Source of the DNA: Aselliscus stoliczkanus
Taxonomy: Eukaryota; Chordata; Mammalia; Chiroptera; Hipposideridae
Direction: 5' to 3'
Length of the DNA stretch: 64,000 nt
NCBI GenBank assembly: GCA_033961575.1
Contig: CM066727.1
Span: 85,558,501-85,622,500, forward strand
The notes under the pieces are model-generated. The model saw only the letters and a list, made by a program, of their open reading frames with translations, was not told the origin of the DNA and did no database searches. Shown piece after piece: positions 11,681-23,852 of this stretch; the stretch's first letter is position 1; each line of letters starts with the position of its first letter. Made by a program: the position numbers and the translations under genes.

Positions 11681-11718
11681 AAAAAAAAAAAAAAAAGAAA
11701 AAAAAGAAAAGAAAAAAA
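11681..11718 (+). repeat. A-rich simple repeat in VEGFC 3' UTR
   Basis: A 16-base A run is followed by A tracts interrupted by single Gs (GAAAAAAAAGAAAAG). It lies in the transcribed 3' UTR of VEGFC, about 235 bases after the stop. Confidence 0.9.
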
Positions 11719-11834
11719 TGACTATATAATTTATTTCCACTAAAAATATTGTTTCTGCATTCCTTTTTATAGCAATAACAATTGGTTAAAGCTCACTGTG
11801 ATCAATATTTTTATATCATGCAAAATACGTTTAA

Positions 11835-11840
11835 AATAAA
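11835..11840 (+). terminator. VEGFC: VEGFC polyadenylation signal AATAAA
   Basis: A canonical AATAAA hexamer lies about 390 bases after the stop. It is followed after ~15-20 bases by GTATTATAAGC, where cleavage is expected, and then by a T-rich stretch. The surrounding context (TTTAAAATAAAATGAAA) matches the end of the mammalian VEGFC transcript as I know it. Confidence 0.85.
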
Positions 11841-11858
11841 ATGAAAGTTGTATTATAA

Positions 11859-14800
11859 GCTGCTAAGTTCACTCCATTACCATCTTACGCTATCACCAAA
11901 ACTTGATATTATGAAACATTCCCCTCCCCCTGCCCTTTTTCTTTTCTCTAACCAGATGTCAGATTGTGATTGTTATGATAATGTGTAATCCTATAAAAGA
12001 AAATTTCACAGGAATAACAGTTGCTACTACATTTTATTTAAATACATATCTTAATCTGTTTAATGATTATAAACACTTTAGCCCATGATACTTTTAAATT
12101 TAAAATCAAATGAATCAATATAGAACATATCATCTTATAAGATAGTCTGCATAGCATGTCCTTGTGATTGAAAGTTTTTCAACACACTGGGAGCATTCAG
12201 ACTTTTAAGTGGGTATAATATCCCTCAGTATGTATGGAAATCGCTTTAAAATATTTGACTCAAAAAGAATATTTTCCAAATATTTAACTTTTTGACCAGC
12301 TAAAATATTATTTTGTGGACTGAAGTGCTCCTATCCAACACATATAAAATAAACTGAAAATAACAGTTTAAAATGCTCATATATTTTATAAAAGAAATAT
12401 TTGAGTCACACAATTGAAGCACTTGTTTCATTTTTAAAAAGGCATACTGTTCCCTGGGAACAAATATTTTGCCTGAGTAAATACAACCAAATAAGCGGGT
12501 GCTTGTTGACAAAGAGCTGATTTTTTACTAGAGTGATGTAACTAGTAGCAAATAAAAAGACTTAACTACCAGCAAAAACATAAAAATAATTAGTGCTAAA
12601 AGAAGGGAAAAAGCCTATACTTATGTAAAGATAAATCTCTTAAAGCTTGCAAATTTAATATAACAAAAATATTTTAAAAAGGCTTGTGACTACTCAATAC
12701 AGTAGAAAATATTAGTATCTATACATTTTGCTATAAAATAATGTGTTTTCTTTAAAAATGTTTAATTAGGAAGTTGATGCCCCAAAATTATCCTGATTGT
12801 TTTCAATACTCACTTATAAAACAATGTCACATGCAACGTTTATTGAATTCCAATTGTGTGCTCCACACTACTTTAGCATCTAATTCATAAAGTAAGATTT
12901 TTTGCACATTTCAGGGAAAAAAAGTAACCTCTGAAATTCTCTCATTATACATTTACACACCATCGTCCTACTTTTTTAGTAAAGATGACTCTTAAGACTT
13001 TAAACAATAACTATAAGCATTGTTCATTCTGTGTACCAGCTAAGGTCTAGGTAATTTTCAAACTTGAGGACAGCAAAAATAGTAATAATAATAATGCAAA
13101 AGGAAATGTTAAGTCATTTTTTTATCATTATATAGTTTTATCAAAATTTTTCCAAGAGAACAAATTCAGGTATGGTTACAAAAGGAAAAAATGGAGTCAA
13201 AATAAATACCGTCTTTCCACCTGATGGGGAGGCATGATCTTAGTGCATAATGGTCACCATCTATGAAATTCTTCTACATTCAACTCAATCATTTTTTAAC
13301 ATATTTGAGCCTAGAATGTAAGCAAAAAAAACCCAATATGTAATGTTATGTTAATCTGGTCAATCACTTTTAGTTTTGATACATTTAAAATGATTAACTT
13401 TTAGCTAATTTTGAAAAATTTATATATTCTAAGTTTCAAATGAGCCCCCTGAGGCCAGGAACAGAATATCAGAACCTGATGCAACAACTGTTACAAGTTA
13501 TCAGCTTAAAAATAATCTAAACTATGTGTTGACAATTAGTTTCTCTGCATATATGGGTAAGCCAAAAACATCACTAAGCCAAAAATTAAAACATGAAAGA
13601 TGCCAGAAAAATTACATTTAATTTCTCTCTGGAGAGCAAATAATTTTAATTAAAAGCAAAACTAACATGGACAAAGAGAATACATTGCCAGAGATACTTG
13701 TGGACAATTTTATGTGGATCATAAAAATTTCACTTCATTCCATTACAATAATTGAGATTTTTGTGATGCCAGTCAAAAAGATGGACTAGAGATAAAGCTC
13801 AACAATTATTTAAAGTATTAGCAGAATTGATTCACCATAAAGCTAAAAGATACAGTGAAAATGTTTATAAACTCTAAGAGTCTCAAGATACCAATCCAGT
13901 CAATCTAAAGGATAAAGAAGAGAAAACACTGGAATTTAGCAGCCCCAGTTCATATATCAGAATATTGGAAAGTTTGTAAACAGAATTTTAGGTCTAGAAA
14001 CCTAATACTGTATATTTGGTTGAAAAGGCCTACGGAAAAAAAAAAATATTTTGGTAAGCAGTTGTGTAAGATCTAACTTCCAGACTATATTTCTTTGGGG
14101 GTTTTGATTGAGTGAACCAGATTCCATTATTAGAATTTCTAAAGATAACCTTTGTTCTCCATCTCCATACTAACTCAAAACAGAAGTTTGAGTGGTGACT
14201 GGAGGACGGCATTCTCTGGCATACCCAGAGTGCACCTCTCCAAGGGAAGGAAAAAGGGTCCCGCGCTTCCTCCATGTACTCTGGTCTTTCTGCGGGGATT
14301 CCCTCCTCTGAAGGAATTTCACTCAGTGGGTGGAGAGAAAAGAAGCAGACACAATAGATGAGAGAGTTCGGACTAACAGCAATTATTTTAGCATGTTACC
14401 AAAGTTCACTAAACGCCTTACATGGTTGAGTTTCCATGTTCACCTACATAGGAAGAGCTGAGACAAAGAGCAGAACAAAGGTCTTCTGGCCCACACTTTA
14501 TCTACATAATTATGCTGTCCCCCAAGAGCTGAGGTTTCATTAGGAGATTTTTCAAAGGATGGTTTTTAAGGACTTTACCTTTTGCACTGAAAATAAGAGT
14601 GACATAAAAATAGCATTTCACTGTGCTCCAGTAGAAGAGAGAACATTGACACGTCTAATTTTTATAAAAATCAATTCTAGAAAGTTCTGAATAAATCCAA
14701 GTATTGTATTTAAGAAATGCATATGGCACACACAGAAAACTGTGTAAGGAAGTCGGTGACAACTTATAAAATAATTACTGGTTTATCTGTTCATGTTTGA

Positions 14801-14957
14801 ATTTTTGGTATATTAGATATTTTAAGTGGGAAATAACTGTGTGAACTAGTATAAGTGGGATTTGATGGTTTGAATTTTTATTTTTAAAACAAAGTTTCAC
14901 ACACTCTTTTCTCTTCATTCCGTAGCTGACAACTCTGAACTTTAAAAGCATACTATG
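11859..14957. other. AT-rich flanking DNA, nothing assignable
   Basis: Sequence 3' of VEGFC, strongly AT-rich. I see no coding region, RNA gene or repeat I can name. Short AAT-type runs occur near 13081. Part may be very old transposon DNA. Confidence 0.6.
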
Positions 14958-15330
14958 ATGGAAGGAGCACTACATTAGGAATTATAAACCAGGTTCTTTT
15001 TTTTTTTTTAATTTTATTGGGAGAACAGTGTGTTTTTCCAGGACCCATCAGCTCCAAGTCAAGCAGCTGTTTCAATCTAGTTGTGGAGGACACACCTCAG
15101 TGGTCCATGTGGGAATCGAACCGGCAACCTTGGTGTTATGAGCACTATGCCGTGCACGTTAAGCACCTGAGCAGACTGGCTGTCCCTAAACCAGGTTCTT
15201 AACCCTGATTTTTCTGCTGTGTCTGAACAAATCACGCAAATCCTCTGAGTCTAAACTTCTTCATCTGTGAAAGGAAGAAGTTGAATTAAAATTGTGTATG
15301 AAGTCCTGCCTCTGACATTACAAAGTTTGT
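14958..15330 (+). mobile_element. MIR element split by a SINE
   Basis: GAAGGAGCACTACATTAGGA on the left, and CTGAACAAATCACGCAAATC then CTTCTTCATCTGTGAAAGGA on the right, follow the MIR order. That order is head, 'loses property' segment, then the conserved core resembling CTCAGTTTCTTCATCTGTAAA. A reverse SINE (14999-15187) interrupts it, so the MIR is the older insertion. Confidence 0.65.
14999..15187 (-). mobile_element. tRNA-derived SINE, second subtype, 13-bp target duplication
   Basis: Begins with a T run, then TTTTATTGGGAGAACAGTGT, and ends GCACCTGAGCAGACTGGCTG. Its inner part, TGGGAATCGAACCGGCAACC, is a reverse B box. The head differs from the common subtype and resembles the Rhin/MEG-type SINE of bats as I recall it. 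AAACCAGGTTCTT is duplicated perfectly at 14986-14998 and 15188-15200. Confidence 0.85.
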
Positions 15331-18300
15331 ACTAAACTACATACAGAGGGGAAAAGAAAAGGAAAAAAATTTTTAAGAGCTTCAGAAAAGCCCCATTACT
15401 GAGATTAGTGACCACATTGAGAGGAAACGGTGATCTTTTAAAAATGTTTCACACGAGAAATTACAAGTAAAAAAAATCTGTATCACATATGCTATCATTC
15501 TAATTCTACTTTAATTCTAACAAATTCAGATAGTTCAAAGCATCCAAATCATCTCAAAGGGGGCCACAGATGGAAACTTCAGAAAATTTCTTTCAACTTT
15601 TGGAAAAAGTAAATTATCTTGAAAAAAACAAAACCAAGCAACTTTCATAAAAAAGTAAAAGTTAAGACTTCCATGCACTTCTTCCAAACCTCAGTCAGGT
15701 GCGCATATACTGTATGTCATCCAGACAAGGCTGTTGAAGCATAAATTGACTTCTCATCGTGTTACCATCTAAAGTCCTGGTGATCGGATTCAATTAGGCA
15801 TTGTTTACATTACCTGTGAATACACAGAGGTCAAAATGCTGGATTCTGCCTATGAACTCACCCACCAGGGCGGATTATGTATCAGGCTCAGTGAGACATG
15901 ACTGTCCACACAACAGCAATAACTGTTTTGCCTTGATAGAAATGATTGTGAGACACCATGAAAAACTTCTTTTAAATCTATAAAATAATGACTGGCTGGA
16001 TAAGACCGAATTTGAACTCATCTCAATCAGAAATAATTATACAAATGAAATATAGAAATACTTTTAAAAAGAGAAAAAAATTTTCATATAGGTATATTCA
16101 ACACACACTATATGACTTTATAACAATATTGGTAATGTATTGTTAAAGTTGTGGAATTTTTTTTTCATCAGTTTAAGGCAGCTACACATTTTCATAATTT
16201 TTTAAAAAGTAATTTTCCTCATATTCAAATGTACATGCTTAAATTAAGTAGAAATTCTTTTTTGAGAATATTATTATATCTTCACCAATGTAACTATGTA
16301 GCTGACATGGTCATTCAGTTTAACAACAACAAAAACAAACAACAAGCCTTTTCTTCTGTACAAGTGTCATATCTTTAAATACTTGCTGTGGGGATTTCAC
16401 AGAGCCCTTGCTAATGTATAACAAATGACTCCTCTACTATGCCCCATTCTTTATACTTCATATCTGCTTTCTTTGAGAGTTTTTTTTTCAAGGCACTACT
16501 TTTTTCTCTTTATCTCTTACTCATCTTAAACAGTGACCTTTCACCCTTGATTATTTCTTTCCTTATTCCAACCCTCTGATGTTTCTGCTCCAGAATATTT
16601 TTGGCAGTCACAGCTCAATGGTACGCTCTTACAGGAAGGAGAGGCACACAGGAAGCAGATAGGATTGGGAAGGTCACATCAAACGCTCCCAGCTTCCTTG
16701 GATTCTGTCCTAGGCTTTGGTCTGACAGACTGATATCCATTTTAAGATAGTGTTTCTTAATTTTGATGATGTTTTTGAAGCTTGTGCTCTTGATAGGGCA
16801 CACAGTGAATAAAAGATCATAGGCTAGCATTGGGAATTGCTAATAGGAGAGAAGAAAAAGGAAGAGAAGAAGAGAGTGAAGAAAAGGTAAAAGCAAGAAG
16901 AAAGAATGGGAAAAAAAGAGAGAAAAGTTCAAAAAGGGAAATAAGAGAGAAAAAGCAGGTACACTAGAATTTCAAGGAAAAAAGTGAAGCTGTGTCATGG
17001 CCTGTTGGGACAGGGATTGGGAAGGTATGGTAAATTCCAGAAATGCATTGGAACATTTTCTGTAATTTGTGAACAAGAATGACAAAGGCAAGATTATATT
17101 ATCTATGGAGCAGTTCTTGGATGGGATTGTGGTATTTACTAGGTAAATTAGATAAATATCATGCTGGCTATTTGAAAATTTTAATGATAAAAGTCTGAAG
17201 CCAGACACTAAAAGGAATTTTGACCTGAAATGACTTCAGTCTACATGTGCACGTGAACACTGAATGCCACGTCACTCACCATCATTCACATAATGGTGAA
17301 CTGCTCTTGAGAAGGTCATGGGGAAACAAAGAATTTCCTCATCTGTAGATTTAAAGCAGATGTGTTTGCATGCAAATTCAGATCACATGAGAATTACACT
17401 GTGATTTTTTTTTCTAACAAGTTATATGACTGGTTTGGCCTGTGTGTGGAAAAATGACAAGGTCTGTTCTCCCTGTTGTGTTTGGGTGGGCTGCCACAAT
17501 TGGCCCAACAGGGCACACAGGAACAAGATCTCTCACTTCATCTGGAATGTGTGGGTTCGCCCATTCCCAGTGCTCTGGGAAAGCTAGAGCTTCATGGGCT
17601 GAAGAGATAGTGGAGGCTGCAGAGTTTTCTTGAGCAATACAGTCTCTTCTCTGCACCTGAGATAATTTCAGGAATTTCAGTTAGACCTAAAAGAGGTTTC
17701 TAGCAGTTACTGACATCGACTCTTGTTCTTACAGATAAAACATCTGTAGTCCTGAACTAACAGATAAACCTGTAGTTAAAGGTTTCTCCTGAGACAGGCA
17801 GTGGATTGGGAGAGTCCATATAAAAACACAGGGCAAGTGATCATTTGTGGACTACTCTTTCCATTTTTATGGTAACAGCCAATGTATGTTCCACAGAGTC
17901 CTGAGCTAGGCACCAGACCTTCATTCTTCATTCCACCAGAACAGCCCTGATTTTATCTGTTTTATGTCACAATATTGGGGAAGAAAGATGTTATTTTTTT
18001 TTAAATACCCCTTGCAAATTCTTTTTTCAAATGCTCTAAAATATGATGTTTGCCTTACTGAATGACGTGAACACCCTCCTGCGCTCTGTCAAAGCCATCA
18101 TCTCCCATAGGGGCAGCTGTAGCTGCAGTTGTGCCAAAATCCTGTAGCGCTGAGCATCTCTTCTTGGTCAGGGAACCAACATATTGCTGATACTAAGCAA
18201 GGTCACTGTGCTCTCATCAGGACAGAGAAAGAGTTCTTAACCCCCACTCAAAGTGCCCCAGCTTCAACAATGCTTAACAGAATGTATTGGGAAACCATGT

Positions 18301-18596
18301 AGGTTTTAATGCAGGTTTTTCAAAAATTACACTTACTTGGCAAGCCTTCGATCAAGGAACAAACATAACATGAGCTGGGCCACTCGGTTGGATTTATAAT
18401 GAACCCTTCTCCATAAGCCATGAGGCATTATTTTTGGACCAAATTCATATGCCTTGATTCTCTCTCCCACTATGAAGAGTTGTTTTTACCAAGGACTTGG
18501 TGTCTATAAACAAACAAAGGCTGCCCTTAGCTAGACATGCCTAATTTTTGTCAGCAGACTGGTATGAACTCAGTTCATTTTAAAACACGCTCTGCC
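15331..18596. other. Intergenic stretch, nothing assignable apart from a purine tract
   Basis: No gene or named repeat seen. A purine-rich tract lies at about 16838-16970, and a less AT-rich, apparently single-copy patch at 17440-17640. Open frames here are short and overlap on both strands, with no family resemblance. Confidence 0.55.
16838..16970 (+). repeat. Polypurine (GA-rich) tract
   Basis: About 130 bases are almost entirely A and G (AGGAGAGAAGAAAAAGGAAG and similar) with few pyrimidine interruptions. It is low-complexity and capable of triplex-type structure if supercoiled. Confidence 0.8.
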
Positions 18597-18993
18597 CTTT
18601 CTTCATCTGGTCAGCTGCCATCACAGAATACCAGAAACTTGGAGCCTTAAACAACAGAAATTTATTTCCTCGCAGTTCTGGAGGCTGGAAATCCAAGATT
18701 GAGGTACCATCAGAGTAGGTTGGAGAAACCCCTCTTCCTGGCATGTAGATGGCTGCCTTGTCTCCTTCTCCCTGAGTCCTCACATGATCTTTCCTCAGTG
18801 TGCTGTGGAGGCAAGGTCTCTGGTAGCCCTCCCTCCTCATATAAGGACGTTAGCCCCATCAGATCAGAGCCCGACACTTTTGACCTCATTTAACCTAAAT
18901 TACCTCCCTAAATCTATCTCTAAAGACAGTAACATTGGGAGTTAGGGCTTGCTCCAACATGTGAATTTGGAGGGACACAATTCAGTCTGTAGC
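18597..18993 (-). mobile_element. MaLR-type LTR, reverse
   Basis: The block begins CAGCTGCCATCACAGAATAC, passes through AACAACAGAAATTTATTTCC, and ends GGAGGGACACAATTCAGTCT. This is the antisense of a mammalian MaLR (MST/MLT1-class) LTR, including its polyadenylation and T-rich 5' parts. At ~400 bp it is about LTR length and looks like a solitary LTR. No coding remnants are visible. Confidence 0.75.
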
Positions 18994-20831
18994 AGTCCCC
19001 TCTGCATGTGCAAATACACGCTAATTGTCAAGAAAGAGCTGAATATGAATCAAATATTTTGAGACCAAAACAAGTATTTATTTCAAGTCAGATAGTGTAC
19101 CTGAATAATGTTGGGTGCTGGACTGAGGGGAAAGTAAACAAGCTCTGCAGAGAGAATAATTAATTCAAGAACACTCGAAACTCCACGTGAGAGTTGCTTG
19201 AAAAATAGCTTAACCATGCTGTAAGTAACAATGAAAAACACCTGTATGTATAAGATGGATTTTGCTCCCAACTTGGGTCTTAAATTTATCTGCCTTATAG
19301 TTGGTACAACAAAATGCTTCATATTTTAATAAGCTTACATTGACAACTGCCTGATGCTTTCATACATTGCTAATACAGTATTTAAACGGGTAGAAGAAAC
19401 TCTGGAGATAACTGTAACAATCTTTGCTTCTCCAAGCAAAGATGATTCCATTCAGCATTGTCATTCTATAGGTGACCAAGAATCAAAGCCACAGTTTTTG
19501 ATTTCGAAGAGAGAGTACCTAATTCGTTGGTTGCTGATTTCAAAATTGGCAAAGAAGTCCATGTTTAGAACAGTGCTTGATCCACCATAAGCCCTCAAAA
19601 AGTAATTTCTATAATCATTGGTAGTTTCAAATGCCAAATATCCTTTTTAACCATAATTAAAGTATCCAGGAATTCAGCCTTATTTACAAATTGCAACAAA
19701 GTTCTGAGAAAGCAAACACTTGAGCAGATGTCAGTATTCAGCCAAGTATCAAATTGTAGAATCTGAATATCACCACTATGATTATATAAAACAATGTCGT
19801 AATACATTTTGGATTCAATCACACTTTTTGTAAAATTAAGGTCATGAAACTGTACTTTAAAGATATTAATTCCTACTCTTCGTCATTTTGTATGTAAAAA
19901 GACACACAAAGACTAGAGGCTAGCTATGAAAGATTAAGGTAAAAGCTCAGAATCAGGAGCAGTTTTAGCATAATAATTTTTTTTCTTTTTGTAATAAAAT
20001 ACAGAGAGAAATTAAAAAGCATCTGAGTATTAATGACATTAAGTTTGAAATAAACTTGGTATTCAAATTTCTATTTGGTTAAAAATTTCTCATATTATGT
20101 AGCAAGAATTTCCCAAAGTTTTAGTAAACTTCACTTTATTCATACTTCTTAGAAATTCACCTTAAGTCAGCATTTTCAAACATTAACTATGAGAGAATTC
20201 TTGCTGCATTTTTTAAAGGCAGCATGATCTGGAAAATGTCACCAACCAATGCACAATGTTCCTGTGCTTCCAACTGAACTCAGGAGGCAACACTAGGTCC
20301 TTAATATATAACTTGCTTATAAAATCAGATGTAACTAACTGTTAAACAGCTGATGGAGAAAATACATTACCGTTAACTCAGAAATAGTTATGTTGGGAAT
20401 TCTCATCCATTTCTAGCAGATTTGAATTTAATATTTTATTTCTTTTCTCCTCAAAAGAAAATAAATTTATAGAGATCTCCTGAAATTCAGAGTACCTTTT
20501 CTAAAAGATGAACCACAGTAGGCTCAATCAGTGTGATTCAAAGCATAGTTTGTTGAAAAGGGTTAAAGGTTAAACTTTTAGAATTATGAGAGTTTGCAGG
20601 AGGGGGGGAAATTTTAAAATAAAACCACAAAAACCTTCAGAATGTGTGTGTATATAATTTTTAAAACACTAATAGCAAATTAAAAGTAAAACAGGACTCT
20701 ACTACAATGTTAATAAAAAATATAGACCATCTTCCATATGTTGCAAATCCCAAGTAAACTTAAATTGTTATTAACAAAATTCAAATTTCAGGTGATACTT
20801 GTATTTTACTCTATCCATATCATACTCTTCT
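18994..20831. other. Intergenic AT-rich stretch, nothing assignable
   Basis: No coding region, RNA gene or repeat that I can name. Confidence 0.55.
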
Positions 20832-21215
20832 GCTTCTTCTTTTTTTTTTTTTTTTTTTTAAGATTTTATTGGGGAATTGGGGGACAAGAACAGACAAGTT
20901 GCTATCCTTTTTGTTCTTCAGTCTAGTTGTGAAGGACGTCGCTTCACTGGCCCATGTTGGTATTATCATTGTGCTCTTCCTGGGTGGCTCACAGCAGCTC
21001 ATTAAAGCACATGCCGGCTGCTGGCCAGCCAGACTACAGCCCACACCATCACCGGCAACTCAAGGCAGCCCAGCTCCAGGTTAAGCTGTTGTTCACCATC
21101 TCACCTGTAGAGGGCACAATGTCACTGGCCCTCATATGGGATCCGAACCGCAGCCCTGATGCTCAGAGCTGGCGTCCCAAACCAACTCTTAACCAATGCG
21201 CCACTTGGCCAGCCC
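20832..21215 (-). mobile_element. tRNA-derived SINE, long form, reverse, 11-bp target duplication
   Basis: Starts with a long T run, then GATTTTATTGGGGAATTGGG, and ends CACTTGGCCAGCCCC (reverse head). The body contains TCTAGTTGTGAAGGACGTCG, homologous to the long SINE at 2959. CATACTCTTCT is repeated at 20821-20831 and 21216-21226. Confidence 0.88.
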
Positions 21216-21519
21216 CATACTCTTCTTTAATGACTCACTCTCCACACATTAGGGAAATAAGTTGGTCTTGAAATAAAATACTCATCCATACAAATTTTGA
21301 TTAGACAATCACAAAATCTTGTAGTGTATTTCAAAGTTTGAAGGTGGCTGAAATTCTAAGTGATCTCATTTGGGAAAATAACTACATGTCGGGATAACAT
21401 TATTTTTAAACTGCGTTTAAATAATTCCCAATCAGTTTAACATGTCTCATTTGGTCAATATGAAATGTATAAAAGACTAGATTGACCAGAATCAACTGTT
21501 GTAGTGAAATGCATTTGCT

Positions 21520-21690
21520 GTAACAGGAAGAGCACAGTTTAGTTCCTGACTCTCTTCACAGCTGTTGGACCACTTGTCCTCTTTAAGTCTCACTTCCTTC
21601 ATCCACACTGATTTCATTATTGCCCTGCAGATTCAGTACAGCAGTGTATATAAAGGCCACAACAGAAGATTCCACAATAAAGGATGCTCA
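21520..21690 (+). mobile_element. MIR element
   Basis: AGTTCCTGACTCTCTTCACA, a 'ttggaccacttgtcctctttaag' stretch and CACTTCCTTCATCCACACTG follow the MIR core in + orientation, diverged. Confidence 0.5.
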
Positions 21691-22130
21691 GTAAACATTT
21701 CTTCAATACTTCATTCATCAAGTATGCATATGTTTTAGAATTCGGCATATCCTAAGGTGATAATCTATTGCATTCCCCGCCTCCCCCATATTTGCTTACT
21801 CATTTGCAGAACGAGCAATTCAGTTAGTCAAAATCCACAAGCTCTTTCCTTTCAGAATCTGTTTGTACTTGCTTTAGATAGGTACAATTTGGGATGGGAA
21901 GGAGAAGGAAGGGAAGAAGAGACAAAATTACAGATTCCAGATTGTGAGGAGCAAATCTTATTTTACAGAATGGAAGGTACAAGACTACAGATAATATGAT
22001 ATAAAGAATTCATTTTTAGAAATCTATAACTATTATTTGTTTTATTTACTGTCTCTTTTTAACAGTAATTTTTCTTGAAAAATAATACATGTTTATAGTA
22101 GAAAATCCAGAAATATGAATGGATAGATTG

Positions 22131-22136
22131 ATAGAT

Positions 22137-22180
<44 letters not shown>

Positions 22181-22195
22181 TAGAGATAGATGCGT
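22131..22195 (+). repeat. (GATA)n microsatellite
   Basis: About a dozen GATA units in tandem (roughly 22135-22182) with imperfect edges. Confidence 0.95.
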
Positions 22196-23372
22196 ATATA
22201 GATAGATGCCTGCAAAGAAAAAAGTTCCCATTTGTGAAATCTATGAGTTATAGGGAACTGGATCTATACTCCCAATATTGCCCTCTGGGAAGATTGTGGC
22301 CTTTGGCACTCTCACTATCATTTTTAGAGAGCTTTAAGTTTCATTGCAACTTGACTACTATTATCTTTAAAGAATTTCAGCTAATTTGTGGGTGAAAAAG
22401 GAACCTTAAGTTGTTTTCATTTGCAATTATTTTGATCAATAGTGAGGTAAAATATGTTTTCATGTATTAACAAATTATTTCTGTGACAATCTTATTCGGT
22501 TTTTGTCAATTTTTATTGAGTTGCTCTACTTATCGATTTTTATGAACTTTTACAACAACAATGATATTTAAATTTTTATTTTCTATTTATTCATACTTTT
22601 TAAAATTTATTTGCTCTTGGCCTGGTAATGTAGTTTACTTGTATGTTGTGTCTATGCACAAAAATATTATGGGTCAAACCATTTTTTTTCTATTTGCTAT
22701 TTTTCATTTCATTTATGTTTGGCCTCCTTCTCTTTGCAGTAGTCAGAAGATATTTCATGATTATGAAAATGATGGAGAAAATGGTGCCAGTGATCAGAAG
22801 GGAACATCTACAGGGCACCAGGAGATTGAGGCTAGGATGTGAACCAAACTTGGGCTCTCTTCTCAGTGAGAGTAATGCTGTTCAGGTATGTCTCCCATGC
22901 CTCTTTTTCTTCCATGGTTTTACAAGAATGGCATTTGATTTTCCTGGTGGGCACTTCACATGTTCCTTTGACTTGCAACACTGATGATAATTTCCCTGGA
23001 CATTCATTGTTCCTAGAATATGAAATTCCTAAAGTACTAGAATATTTAGAATAAGGAAGAAAAGCTACCCAGAGGAGAAAACAAACTTATAGATAAGTTT
23101 GCCAAAGAATTTGTTGCATCAATTATCAATTATTTCATCTTAGGAAAAAATCTTTTCATGAAACAACTAAATGGTCTTTTAATGGTCACATTTACAGAAT
23201 TTGACTCTTAAAATTCTTTTTAAATTTGACTTTTTAAAAAGTCACATTTATAGAATTTGATTTTTTAAACCAATAAAAATTTATTTTAGTGTATGGTTTA
23301 ATTTAACTTTTGCCCAAATCATTTAGTCAATTGCTATAGTAATATTTTTAAATAACTATTTCCTCCTGTGGG

Positions 23373-23374
23373 GT

Positions 23375-23425
<51 letters not shown>
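23373..23425 (+). repeat. (TG)n microsatellite
   Basis: Uninterrupted TG dinucleotides for about 48 bases. The Val-Cys repeat open frame over it is only a translation of the repeat. Confidence 0.97.
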
Positions 23426-23710
23426 CACATTCTATGCCTCTGTTATTATGTATTATTTCTTATGTATTCTTGGTTGCTTCCAAAGCCATCTACTTTTTTT
23501 TTTCTCCATTTTTGATTCTTACATAAGTGCAGTGAAATTTTACCTAATTTTCTTAGCTCCTGACAGTACAAGGATTCTCTCTCATAACTCATACTATCAA
23601 TCACCGCACAACCTCCCTGGCTAGCATTTTCTGGAAATTATACTTTCCAAATGATATATAAAGATGGAAGAAGAAAAGAGCATCAGCCTACTCACCTCAA
23701 AATTAACACC

Positions 23711-23840
23711 GATGGGCCGGCCGAGTGGCGCAGTGGTTAAGAGCTGGTTTGGGGATGCCAGCGGCCCCGGTTCGGATCCCACATATGAGGGACAGTGACA
23801 CTGCCCTCAAAACAAAACAAACAAACAAAACAAAACAAAA
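23711..23840 (+). mobile_element. tRNA-derived SINE, short form, 12-bp target duplication
   Basis: Head GGGCCGGCCGAGTGGCGCAG has a near-consensus Pol III A box TGGCGCAGTGG (23726-23736) and B box GGTTCGGATCC (23769-23779). TGACACTGCCCTC is followed by a CAAAA-type tail. AAAATTAACACC is duplicated at 23699-23710 and 23841-23852. It is one of the best-preserved heads in the window. Confidence 0.92.
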
Positions 23841-23852
23841 AAAATTAACACC

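Larger units (their letters stand above)
11447..11858 (+). other. VEGFC: VEGFC 3' UTR
   Basis: The sequence between the TAA and the predicted cleavage site is about 410 bases, close to the length I expect for mammalian VEGFC. It is AU-rich near the end, with an ATTTATTTCC stretch and several TATTTTTAT-like motifs that could act in mRNA stability. A 38-base A-rich run at 11681-11718 (A tracts broken by single Gs) is longer than in the human 3' UTR as I recall it. The 3' boundary is inferred from the polyadenylation signal and is accurate to about 10 bases. Confidence 0.85.

Noticed and set aside
23373..23624. Frame beginning with a Val-Cys repeat
   Set aside because: Translation of the TG microsatellite.
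23720..23790. tRNA gene
   Set aside because: A and B boxes are present, but the sequence cannot fold into a full cloverleaf with proper acceptor stem and continues into SINE sequence with poly(A).
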